Below are positions 1-6,340 of a DNA stretch of 11,621 nucleotides, piece by piece. The notes beneath the pieces are model-generated. The model searched no databases, was not told the origin of the DNA, and saw nothing but the letters and a program-made list of their open reading frames with translations. The DNA comes from Methanobacteriota archaeon (GTDB lineage Archaea; Thermoplasmatota; Thermoplasmata; RBG-16-68-12). The DNA is taken from contig VBLZ01000108.1 in the NCBI GenBank assembly GCA_005878515.1, positions 1 to 11,621 on the forward strand, read 5' to 3'. The first letter of the stretch is position 1; each line of letters opens with the position of its first letter. The position numbers were made by a program, and so were the translations under genes.

Positions 1-500
1 AAGGGCTCCTAGGCCGAGACTAGCCAGCCAGATCGGCCGCGCCCGGCGATATGACCAATACAGCATCTGCTTCCGGCGGCGCTGAACTTCTGGCGACAGA
101 TGGAACGGAGGTGGCGGCGGTGGGATCGCAGGCATCGATCCCGCGGACCTCGGACGGCTAGAAATCCGTATCGGCCCGGTTCTCGCCCCCGGAAATCAGG
201 TGGAAACCGTTGCCAACCGCACGAGTCGAGGACAAAAGCTCTAGTCCCGCGCCTAGACACATGATTACGTGGTAGCTTCGGAATCGCCCGCGCGCTGCCG
301 TTCTAGCCGTCCCCTTACTGCCCTTCCACAAGGGCGGGCACCTTCCCTTCGCGAATGGACGGACATTCGGCCATCCGCCTGTCAAGACGTTACCCAGACG
401 GCATTCTCCGGACCCCGGTCTCTTGGTGCCCGGTGCTCGGCAATTGGAGATCTCCTCAAGCACAACGATTATTCGCCCATCGACGAATGTTCTGGATCGG
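1..500. other. Left-edge region without a convincing gene
   Basis: I see no recognisable protein in about 500 bases. Open frames on both strands are Arg/Ser/Gly-rich in the way random GC-rich sequence gives, and stops cut each strand repeatedly. A 36-codon frame from the ATG at 51 to the TAG at 159-161 (Ala/Thr/Ser-rich) is the only one with a protein-like composition. It has no ribosome binding site or family resemblance, so I do not call it. Around 464-475 an AT-rich stretch (CGATTATTCG) could be the TATA box of the membrane protein that starts at 501. The region may be decayed coding DNA. Confidence 0.5.
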
Positions 501-995
501 ATGGTGATCGCGCGGAAACGGCCGAAAGGCCGCCTCATTCGGGCGCGAGTGGTTGCCCCCTGCCTCTATGTTCTCGTGATCATCGTTTTATTCGTTCTCC
601 TGGCTTCGGGATTTCCGTATTCCATTTCGGAGGCCTTCTGGTTTCCCGCCTTGATCATGTTGACGGCGGCGTTCGTTCTCCTCATGCTGCCGGTCGCTTG
701 GAAGGCGCTTGACGAGGACCTCGCTCGATATCGGCTCGCAAGGTTGCAAGTCATTGGAGGAAGGAAACTTTTCCCGTACCTGGGGGCGGGTCTCGCCCTT
801 GTGATCGTGATGTCCACTTTCGCCCTCTGGTATTCCATCGGCCGAAGCAGAAGCGAGGTGATGCAACAACTCGCGTTGCCCTTCGTCATTGCGCTCGCCG
901 CATACGACCTGATGAGCTTCTGGATCGTCGATCGGAAGGCCATGCGCTACATCCTGGGCCAAACTCGTGTCGGCACAACTCGAGAAGATGGTTGA
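501..995 (+). CDS. Small polytopic membrane protein, unknown function
   Basis: I do not recognise the family. From the ATG at 501 the protein has 164 residues and four predicted membrane spans: roughly residues 17-37, 44-65, 90-110 (after a charged stretch with ALDEDLARYR) and 123-140. Its N-terminus is strongly basic (RKRPKGRLIRAR), which by the positive-inside rule puts it in the cytoplasm. The frame is open from 423, but I prefer 501: the preceding 26 codons look like noncoding sequence, and a TATA-like ATTATT lies about 30 bp upstream, which fits a leaderless transcript. No catalytic motif is visible. Composition is a little less GC-rich than the NAD gene nearby. Its 3' end faces the minus-strand gene ending at 1087. 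Confidence 0.6.
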   Translation: MVIARKRPKGRLIRARVVAPCLYVLVIIVLFVLLASGFPYSISEAFWFPALIMLTAAFVLLMLPVAWKALDEDLARYRLARLQVIGGRKLFPYLGAGLALVIVMSTFALWYSIGRSRSEVMQQLALPFVIALAAYDLMSFWIVDRKAMRYILGQTRVGTTREDG

Positions 996-1086
996 CATCG
1001 AATGATCGCTTTGGAATGATTGATGGCGGTTGAGCCGGTAATCCCTTGCAGGCATCACCTTGGACTGCGGTGTCCGAGAGTTCGCC

Positions 1087-1464
1087 TCAAGACTCGAGGG
1101 CGGAAAGCTCGTGCGTCAGTCGACTGATTCGTGCCTCGCAGGTCCGGACTTCCCCGCGGAGTCGCCCGGAAGAGCGTACAACCGGGATCGGGCGAAGGGA
1201 CTGCAATCTCGCCAGCTTGGCTTGCAAGTGATGGATTTCGTCTGTCCGTTCCCTTAGGAGTTCCGCGCGGGCTGCTTCGTAATTCGCGGGCAACTCTGCG
1301 TCGGCCGCCCTGCCTTGAAGCGACCCGAGGCTCGCATACCTCGTCGAGAGCGCACCGCTCATCGCCGCGATTGTCGCACCCGCGGTCAGCGCCCCTACGC
1401 ACGAAGAAGCAGCGCAGGCGGAGGCCGAACCGCAGCCGCATCCCGGAACACAGACGCAAGGCAT
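1087..1464 (-). CDS. Cys-rich/coiled-coil small protein, unknown function
   Basis: This 125-residue protein resembles no family I can name, but it reads as a real gene. Residues 3-22 hold six cysteines (3, 5, 9, 11, 17, 22) in CxCxxxCxC spacing followed by two more. A small-residue Ala/Gly hydrophobic stretch follows (about 23-40, GALTAGATIAAMSGAL), then a charged helical C-terminal half (about 58-123) with heptad-like Leu/Ile spacing, as in a coiled coil. The shape suggests a metal-binding or disulfide-linked head on a membrane-touching or coiled-coil stalk. The start is the ATG at 1464. The frame is open far upstream, but only because it runs antisense through the NAD gene. It is divergent from that gene, sharing about 150 bp of upstream DNA, and convergent with the membrane protein at 501-995. 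Confidence 0.6.
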   Translation of the reverse strand: MPCVCVPGCGCGSASACAASSCVGALTAGATIAAMSGALSTRYASLGSLQGRAADAELPANYEAARAELLRERTDEIHHLQAKLARLQSLRPIPVVRSSGRLRGEVRTCEARISRLTHELSALES

Positions 1465-1617
1465 GTTTCCGGACCCAACGATGAGGTGGAATGCAGATAG
1501 ATGTGACGGCGGACCTCCCAGCGCCTTGGCGACGTTCGTTAGCCCTCGACGTCCCCATGAAACGATGGGCGTAGAAGCGTAATCCCGGATGCGAGCAGAA
1601 GGTAAAAGCTCTAATAA

Positions 1618-2841
1618 ATGGAGAAAGTAGCCGCTCCGGGAGAAATGCCCAAGCCCACGACGGGACGCGACTTCTACATTGCCACGGCGGACGAGATCCG
1701 GGCGGGACGCACCTCGGACATCTACTTTGCGCGGACCCTTGACGTCCTGAAAAAGGCGGGTCGGAGCCGCGCGAAGGTCGTCGCCGAGGTCACGACCGGC
1801 GCCCTGCCGAATGGATGGCCATGGGGGATCTTCTGCGGCCTCGAGGAAGTCGTGCATCTCCTGACGGGAAAGGACGTGAGCGTGTGGGCGCTCCCGGAAG
1901 GAAGTCTCTTCCCACCGAAGACCGCTCGAGGCATCCCGGTCCCCGTGCTGACCCTCGAGGGCCCGTACGAAGAGTGGGCGCTCTACGAGACGCCGGTCCT
2001 CGGGATGATCTGCCAGGCGAGCGGCATCGCGACGAAGGCCGCTCGGATCCGAAAGCTGGCGAACGGAAAGCAGGTCCTGTCGTTCGGCGTGCGACGCATG
2101 CATCCCGGTATCGCGCCGCTCATCGAACGGTCGGTCACGATCGGCGGTCTCGACGCGATCACGACGCCCCTCGGCGCCGAGCTCCTCGGCGTGCCCGCGA
2201 CCGGGACGATGCCCCATGCGCTCGTGATCGTGATGGGCGGACCGCGGGAAGCGTTCGCGGCCGTCCACAAATACCTCGAAGCGAAGATTCCGCGGATCGC
2301 CCTGGTCGACACCTACTACGACGAGAAGACCGAGGCGCTGATGGCCGTTGAAGCGATTCCGGACCTCTCGGGCGTCCGCCTGGACACGCCGGCCTCGCGC
2401 CGCGGGAACTTCGCCGCGATCGTCCGCGAGGTGCGTTGGGAGCTGGACCTCCGCGGCCACAAGGACGTGAAGATTTTTGTGTCGGGCTCGGTGGACGAGA
2501 AATCGATTCCCGCTCTCCTCGGAGCAGGCGTCGATGGCTTTGGCGTGGGCACGAGTTTGAGCAATGCTCCGACGATCGATTTCGCCTTGGACCTCGTCGA
2601 GGTAGATGGCAAGCCCGCGGCGAAGCGGGGAAAGTTCGGCGGCCGCAAAGACCTTCAGCGGTGCCCGAAAGACGGCACCTACGAAGTGGGCGTGCGGACG
2701 TGTCCGGTGTGCGGCGCCAAGATGGCCCCGGCGTATACCCAGTACCTTGACCAAGGTCGGGTGACGGCGCCTTTGCCGGCCCTCGATGCGATTCGCGAGC
2801 GAGCGCTGCGCGAGACGGAGCGAGCCTCTCTCGAGGTCTGA
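1618..2841 (+). CDS. pncB: Nicotinate phosphoribosyltransferase (NAD salvage)
   Basis: It converts nicotinate, PRPP and ATP to nicotinate mononucleotide, the entry step of NAD salvage, in the cytoplasm. The 407 residues match the short archaeal type, in length and motifs, known from Thermoplasma acidophilum. Visible motifs are ASGIATKA (134-141), FGVRRMHP (156-163), GTMPHAL (196-202), the phosphate-binding strand-loops FVSGSVDE (287-294) and DGFGVGT (306-312). A C-terminal zinc-ribbon-like tail has C349, C362 and C365. The expected fourth cysteine is replaced by Asp352 (CPKD...CPVC), so metal binding may be weakened. The ATG at 1618 gives nine extra residues. The AT-rich CTAATAAAT at 1611-1619 could be a TATA box for a leaderless start at the ATG at 1645 instead, which would also match the family N-terminus better. 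Confidence 0.93.
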   Translation: MEKVAAPGEMPKPTTGRDFYIATADEIRAGRTSDIYFARTLDVLKKAGRSRAKVVAEVTTGALPNGWPWGIFCGLEEVVHLLTGKDVSVWALPEGSLFPPKTARGIPVPVLTLEGPYEEWALYETPVLGMICQASGIATKAARIRKLANGKQVLSFGVRRMHPGIAPLIERSVTIGGLDAITTPLGAELLGVPATGTMPHALVIVMGGPREAFAAVHKYLEAKIPRIALVDTYYDEKTEALMAVEAIPDLSGVRLDTPASRRGNFAAIVREVRWELDLRGHKDVKIFVSGSVDEKSIPALLGAGVDGFGVGTSLSNAPTIDFALDLVEVDGKPAAKRGKFGGRKDLQRCPKDGTYEVGVRTCPVCGAKMAPAYTQYLDQGRVTAPLPALDAIRERALRETERASLEV

Positions 2842-2851
2842 ACGAGCGAGT

Positions 2852-2858
2852 CTTTATC
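2852..2858 (+). promoter_or_regulatory. TATA box of the Trm9-like methyltransferase gene
   Basis: CTTTATC lies about 29 bp before the ATG at 2884, the usual archaeal spacing to a start site, and there is no ribosome binding site before that ATG. A leaderless transcript starting at or very near the ATG is likely. The same TTTATC core precedes the tRNA-Arg gene. Confidence 0.5.
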
Positions 2859-2883
2859 CTACCGCCTTCGCGTCTGCACTCGG

Positions 2884-3546
2884 ATGGCCCGAACGAAGGC
2901 GGATATCCGCACGACGTACGATCGCATCGCCGAATCGTACGCGGCCCGCCGACGAGTTCCCTGGCCCGAAGTCCGGTCGTTCATCGATTCCTTGCCTCGT
3001 GGCTCGCGGGTCCTCGATCTCGGAGCCGGCCATGGACGACACGCGACGATCCTCGCAGACCGAGGCCACCGCGCCGTGGCCCTCGACTTCTCCCGGCGAC
3101 TCCTGTTGATTGGGCGAGCGGACGAACCTCGAAAGGGAGATTCCCCCATCATCGATTGGGTTGGCGGCGAAGCGACGAAACTGCCGTTCCGAAACGCGTC
3201 CTTCGACGCGAGCCTGTGCATCGCGGTCTTGCATCATCTCCCGCTCGAGTCGGACCGACTGGCTGCGTTGGCGGAGATCCAACGCGTCCTACGTCGACGG
3301 GCCCCCGTGCTCGTCAGTGTGTGGGCGCGAGAGCAGCCGCGTTTTCAATCCAGGCCCGCGGCGTCCGCGGTGGACGGTGATGTCGAAGTGCCGTGGACGA
3401 TGCCCGACAAGACCGTGGTGCCGCGGTTCTATCATCTGTTCCAAAAAGGCGAGCTGGAGCGATTAATTATCGGATCGGGGCTTCACGGAGAAAGGTTTTT
3501 CTCCGGCGCCGGAAACTGGTTCGCACAGGCACGATCGAATGGCTGA
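2884..3546 (+). CDS. Trm9/ALKBH8-like SAM-dependent tRNA methyltransferase
   Basis: A class I SAM methyltransferase of 220 residues. Glycine-rich motif I is VLDLGAGHGRH (43-53), the acidic end of strand 2 is ALDFS (66-70), and the catalytic-face motif is IAVLHHL (113-119). Features beyond the generic fold match the Trm9/ALKBH8 group, which methylates carboxymethyl groups on wobble uridine of tRNA: VWAREQ (146-151), VPW (169-171), and RFYHLFQKGELERLI (181-195) followed by NWFAQ. In known systems such enzymes need the small zinc protein Trm112, and no partner is in this window. The start codon fits a leaderless message behind a TATA box at 2852. The last bases overlap the next gene by 8 nt, so the two are probably co-transcribed. 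The exact modification is inferred. Confidence 0.82.
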   Translation: MARTKADIRTTYDRIAESYAARRRVPWPEVRSFIDSLPRGSRVLDLGAGHGRHATILADRGHRAVALDFSRRLLLIGRADEPRKGDSPIIDWVGGEATKLPFRNASFDASLCIAVLHHLPLESDRLAALAEIQRVLRRRAPVLVSVWAREQPRFQSRPAASAVDGDVEVPWTMPDKTVVPRFYHLFQKGELERLIIGSGLHGERFFSGAGNWFAQARSNG

Positions 3547-3727
3547 TCCGCTCGGTACCGTGAACGGCTTCTTCTCCACCATCCTGGGGAATCCCTTCTA
3601 CCTTCTGCTCACAATCGGCGGGCTCGCGTTCTTCGCCCTCCTGGTGGTGGCGCACCACATCCACAAGATTCACAGCGAAGAGATCTTCGTGCACCAGGCC
3701 TGGGGCGCGAACTGGAAAGGCCGGTAG
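3539..3727 (+). CDS. 62-residue single-span membrane protein
   Basis: A short hypothetical protein with one hydrophobic helix at about residues 17-37 (NPFYLLLTIGGLAFFALLVV) and a His-rich juxtamembrane segment AHHIHKIHSEE (38-48, four His). Its ATG overlaps the end of the methyltransferase gene by 8 nt, in a different frame, so translation is probably coupled. No family is recognised. The His cluster next to the membrane could bind a metal, but that is only a guess from composition. Codon use agrees with its neighbour, and the tight overlap is the best sign that it is real. Confidence 0.62.
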   Translation: MADPLGTVNGFFSTILGNPFYLLLTIGGLAFFALLVVAHHIHKIHSEEIFVHQAWGANWKGR

Positions 3728-3784
3728 GCGCGCGAAACTCTCATATCTCGACGGTCGTATCGAGGCGGTCCGGTTGGAGTCAAT

Positions 3785-3901
3785 TTGTCGAACGTCCCGG
3801 AGGGGCTGCGTTACACGAAGGACCACGAGTGGGCGAAGCTCGAAGGCAAGCGCAACGCCCTAATGGATTCGACGGGGTACCGAACGCACATCGGTGACTG
3901 A
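3785..3901 (+). pseudogene. gcvH: gcvH 5' fragment (glycine cleavage H protein), truncated
   Basis: The first 23 codons from a TTG start read like a normal H-protein N-terminus (SNVPEGLRYTKDHEWAKLEG, then KR). A GGAG lies 5 nt before the TTG (3776-3779), so its translation start is intact. After about 3853 the similarity stops abruptly: the frame runs through 15 unrelated codons to a TGA at 3899-3901. The lipoyl-lysine region and the rest of the ~130-residue protein are absent. This is the stub of a gene cut by a rearrangement. The breakpoint is about 65 bp before a duplicated tRNA promoter. An active H protein would have to be encoded elsewhere. Confidence 0.75.
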
Positions 3902-3917
3902 GGGACCATCTATTTGA

Positions 3918-3975
3918 GAATCCTTTTATCAACGGCTACGGTTCGACCGCTGGGCACGTTGGCTAGTCCGGACTA
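3918..3975 (+). repeat. Duplicate copy A: tRNA-Arg promoter plus tRNA 5' part
   Basis: These 58 bases match 4986-5043 at 52 positions without gaps, an offset of 1068 bp. The six differences (3921, 3936, 3951, 3960, 3968, 3969) are all C/T transitions. The copy includes the TATA box (TTTTATC, 3924-3930) and the spacer to the transcription start. Similarity stops after the D-loop of the tRNA. A further identical 10-mer, GGGTACCGAA, lies upstream of both copies (3875-3884 and 4911-4920) but at different distances. Confidence 0.85.
3952..3975 (+). pseudogene. tRNA-Arg 5' fragment with intact promoter
   Basis: It begins exactly like the intact tRNA-Arg gene (GGGCACG acceptor strand, position 8 T, D-stem GGCT, D-loop with GG) and breaks off at about position 21. 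No anticodon arm, T-arm or complementary 3' acceptor strand follows, so no tRNA can form. Because its TATA box at 3924-3930 sits at the same distance as in the working gene, it may still be transcribed into a short 5'-tRNA-like RNA that runs on toward the CPBP gene at 4055. Confidence 0.7.
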
Positions 3976-4054
3976 AAGGACGTCGTGCTAGCTCCTACAA
4001 GGGGATCGGGGGAAGTGCGCTCTCTCAGGCCAGTACCGTCGGAGATTAGCGAAA

Positions 4055-4906
4055 ATGGATATTAGAACGCAGGAGACCGAACCCTCCCGCCCGAAGAGCC
4101 TCATGCAGCGACTCGGTCTCTCTGTCCTCTTTTTGGGTTGCGGTCTCTTGGTCTTCATCGTTTCTCACTTCACATCCGGGGAACTCAACGTTCAGACCTT
4201 CTGGGTTCCTTCGCTCTTCCTTGTAGCTGCAATAATGACACGTCGGAGCGCTCGCCTGAATGCGCATTGGCAGGTGTTCTATGCGTTCTTCATCTTCTCC
4301 TTTGTATGGTTGTTTAGACATTCGGTTCTTGACAGTTCTCTTGTCCAACCATTTTACTCAACCATAACAGGTAACGTGGTCGCCCAACTCGTTGACTCAA
4401 CAGTGGTCATCGGTCCAATTGTTCTGCTTACATTTGCGTCGAGGGCAAATCTCGCTTCAATTTTCCTGAGGAGGGGGGACCTCAGACTAGGCCTTCTGGT
4501 CGGACTCGCGGTAATCGCGATTTTCTATGTGCTGACCGCGGTGATTGGAATAACGATAGCCGGAATGAGCTCCGGCTTCTTTCTATCCCTCACACCATTT
4601 CTTCTGATCTTGGCGGTAGCAAATGGGTTCAAAGAAGAGTTGTGGTTCAGAGGCTTGTTCCTAAACAAATACGAAACGATCCTGGGCTTTCGACTTTCGA
4701 ATTTTCTTCAAGCCGCGATTTTCGCGGCAAGCGTGGTGGAGGCCGAGTTCTCGTCGATTCTCCTTGGCTTCGCATTAGTTTCGTTCTTTCTCGGCTTGGG
4801 GTTGGGATACTTGATGCGGAGGACGGGTAGCATATTCGGGTCTTCTCTGTGTGAAGCTGGCGCAACGATTCCTATCTTCCTCATGGTTCTCTCGGGGCTA
4901 AAGTGA
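4055..4906 (+). CDS. CPBP/Abi-family membrane protein, catalytic His missing
   Basis: A 283-residue polytopic membrane protein with about eight or nine hydrophobic spans. Motif 1 of the CPBP (Abi, Rce1-like) intramembrane protease family is present as FKEELWFRGLF (192-202), with the Glu pair E194/E195 and R199. The later motifs that usually supply the other active-site residues (FxxxH and HxxxN) look altered. The second reads IFAASVVEAEF (222-232) and the third GSSLCEAGATI (262-272), with Glu and Thr at the usual His and Asn positions. It may be catalytically dead or use another arrangement. Codons ending in A/T are clearly commoner than in neighbouring genes, which suggests transfer. It lies alone between a tRNA fragment and the intact tRNA. 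No clear ribosome binding site is seen (a GGAG 10 nt upstream is the best). Confidence 0.78.
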   Translation: MDIRTQETEPSRPKSLMQRLGLSVLFLGCGLLVFIVSHFTSGELNVQTFWVPSLFLVAAIMTRRSARLNAHWQVFYAFFIFSFVWLFRHSVLDSSLVQPFYSTITGNVVAQLVDSTVVIGPIVLLTFASRANLASIFLRRGDLRLGLLVGLAVIAIFYVLTAVIGITIAGMSSGFFLSLTPFLLILAVANGFKEELWFRGLFLNKYETILGFRLSNFLQAAIFAASVVEAEFSSILLGFALVSFFLGLGLGYLMRRTGSIFGSSLCEAGATIPIFLMVLSGLK

Positions 4907-4985
4907 AGGAGGGTACCGAAGTCGCTCGACAGCCGGTTTCCCGAGGGGAAATCCGTCAAGCTTGCCCGGTGGTTGTCCACGGCGG

Positions 4986-5043
4986 GAACCCTTTTATCAA
5001 CGGCCACGGTTCGACCGCCGGGCACGTCGGCTAGTTTGGACTA
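4986..5043 (+). repeat. Duplicate copy B: working tRNA-Arg promoter and 5' end
   Basis: The partner of 3918-3975. It holds the TATA box TTTTATC (4992-4998), about 22-28 bp before the mature tRNA 5' end at 5020, and the first 24 bases of tRNA-Arg. It is the better conserved functional version, because it continues into a full tRNA. Confidence 0.85.
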
Positions 5044-5094
5044 GGCTATGGGCCTTCGGAGCCTAAGACGGGGGTTCGAATCCCTCCGTGCCCG
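5020..5094 (+). tRNA. tRNA-Arg (anticodon TCG)
   Basis: A 75-nt cloverleaf without intron. The acceptor stem GGGCACG pairs with CGTGCCC, with G as discriminator. The D-stem GGCT pairs with GGCT (two G-U pairs), and the loop is 11 nt with GG. The anticodon stem TGGGC pairs with GCCTA, and the loop CTTCGGA holds anticodon TCG (5056-5058), reading CGA and possibly other CGN codons. The variable loop has 4 nt. The T-stem GGGGG pairs with CCCTC (one G-U), with loop TTCGAAT. CCA is not encoded. Position 9 is C, which is unusual. The gene ends 30 bp before the convergent MFS gene stop. Its promoter and 5' end are duplicated 1068 bp upstream. Confidence 0.93.
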
Positions 5095-5124
5095 CTCTTC
5101 ACCCGGTGGCGTCCCGAGCGCCAT

Positions 5125-6240
5125 TCAACGCGCCTTGACCTCGCGTTCCTCCGGTGGACGGACCCTTCGAAAACGTCGATAGATCAAGAGGTCGTACGCG
5201 AGCTTGAGGGCGCCCGCAGCGACCAACGGGGTTCCGAGCCACAGGTTCGCAAGGGCATAACCGGCCAGCGACGGACTGACCGATGACGAGAACGTGCGCG
5301 TGGCGCTCGTGAGGCCCGCCGCGGCGGTTCGGTCTTGCTCGTCGACGATCGACATGACGTACGATTGCCTCGTGGGCACGTCCATTTGCGACAACGACTG
5401 ACGACAGAGGAGAAGGGAGACCGCGCTTAGCGGGGTCGGAGCGAACGCCACCGCGATGAGCAACACGTTCGAAGGCACGTGGGTGAAGACCATCGTCCGT
5501 AGCAGGCCGATCCGCCGAGCAATCCGCTCCGCCAGGAGGAACGACAGCGCGGTGACGAGCTGGGTCGCGAAGAAGATCGCTCCAAGGGTGGACAGATCCA
5601 GCCCAAATCGGAGGTAGAAGTAGTAGGACAGAATGCTTTGTCCGATGAAGCCGCCGCCGAACGCGTCCACCGCGAAGAGGGCGGACAGCCGGGCCACGAT
5701 GGGCAGACCCCGCGGGGAAAGAGGGGAGCGTCGGGCGACGCCCGGGTCCGGCTCGACGCGCGAGGACAAATTGGAGTAGAGGGCCGCGCCGAGAAGTCCG
5801 GAAACCATGTACCCCAGGAAGAGCGGCGAATATCCAACGGAGTTCTGGAGTCCCGCGAGGAGAGCTCCCGCCGCGGAGGCCCCATATCCGACCAGGTTGT
5901 AGACGCTGAAGGTCAGGGTCCGGCGATCGGAGCGAGCGGTCCGCGGGAGGATCGCCGTTTCGAGGGAGAGAAACGGCCCGACTTCCCCCGCCCCGACGGT
6001 CATGTTGCCGACGATGCCGGCCAGGACCGGCGCCCACCAATCCTTCGACACGAAAAGCAGGGTCCCCGCGACGAAGTCGGTGAGGGCGAAGAAGACGAGT
6101 GTTTTCCTCCGGCCAATGCGATCCGCAATGAAACTGATGATGAGCGTGTAGACCGCGCTGCTGAGAACGGTCGCCGTCAGGACGATTCCGATGGCGAAGG
6201 GCGTGAAGCCCAGTTGGGCGAGGTAGACGCCGAAGATCAC
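5125..6240 (-). CDS. MFS transporter (probable drug/ion exporter), start unclear
   Basis: A major facilitator protein. Motif A, FIADRIGRRKTL, follows the second span. I count about 12 spans in all, with a central charged loop (EPDPGVARRSPLSPRG) and a basic C-terminus. The first conventional start is a GTG at 6240, which would cut into the first membrane span. The frame continues upstream with convincing MFS sequence (LIFLEKTIRTVPYGFLG) to about 6327, giving 400 residues, but no ATG, GTG or TTG occurs there. An ACG at 6325-6327 sits 4 nt after GGTGG and 13 nt after the padR stop, exactly where a start is expected. Substrate is unknown. Its place behind padR, divergent from a Chrome_Resist gene, suggests efflux of the inducing toxicant. 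Confidence 0.87.
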   Translation of the reverse strand: MIFGVYLAQLGFTPFAIGIVLTATVLSSAVYTLIISFIADRIGRRKTLVFFALTDFVAGTLLFVSKDWWAPVLAGIVGNMTVGAGEVGPFLSLETAILPRTARSDRRTLTFSVYNLVGYGASAAGALLAGLQNSVGYSPLFLGYMVSGLLGAALYSNLSSRVEPDPGVARRSPLSPRGLPIVARLSALFAVDAFGGGFIGQSILSYYFYLRFGLDLSTLGAIFFATQLVTALSFLLAERIARRIGLLRTMVFTHVPSNVLLIAVAFAPTPLSAVSLLLCRQSLSQMDVPTRQSYVMSIVDEQDRTAAAGLTSATRTFSSSVSPSLAGYALANLWLGTPLVAAGALKLAYDLLIYRRFRRVRPPEEREVKAR

Positions 6241-6330
6241 TCCAAGGAAACCGTAGGGGACCGTTCGGATTGTCTTCTCGAGGAAGATGAGTTTTCCATC
6301 TCGATCGATCCAGTCTGCGAGACCCGTAGA

Positions 6331-6338
6331 TCCACCCC
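6331..6338 (-). promoter_or_regulatory. Ribosome binding site pointing to an ACG start of the MFS gene
   Basis: On the minus strand GGGGTGGA lies in the 13-nt gap after the padR stop and 3 nt before an ACG codon (6327-6325) that is in frame with the MFS protein. It is the only Shine-Dalgarno-like sequence suitably placed for the full-length protein. The later GTG at 6240 has none and would remove part of the first membrane span. Confidence 0.45.
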
Positions 6339-6340
6339 GC

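Noticed and set aside
588..1058. 156-codon minus-strand frame over the first membrane protein
   Set aside because: His/Arg/Ser-rich and antisense to a frame with clear membrane spans.
1465..2754. Long minus-strand open frame running antisense through the nicotinate phosphoribosyltransferase gene
   Set aside because: It is a by-product of GC-rich codons of the sense gene. The sequence is Arg/His/Asp-rich with no family features; only the final 125 codons, outside the sense gene, look real.
3978..3993. Second, weaker echo of the tRNA 5' end (GGACGTCGTGCTAG against GGCACGTCGGCTAG)
   Set aside because: It is short, needs an indel to align and lacks a promoter; it may be chance.
3952..4000. Split tRNA half as in Nanoarchaeum
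   Set aside because: Split halves normally break in the anticodon loop and carry complementary joining sequences; this copy ends in the D-arm and no matching 3' half is present.
5099..6040. 313-codon minus-strand frame overlapping the MFS gene
   Set aside because: Arg/Pro/Gly-rich shadow in another frame; the MFS frame has clear membrane spans and motif A.
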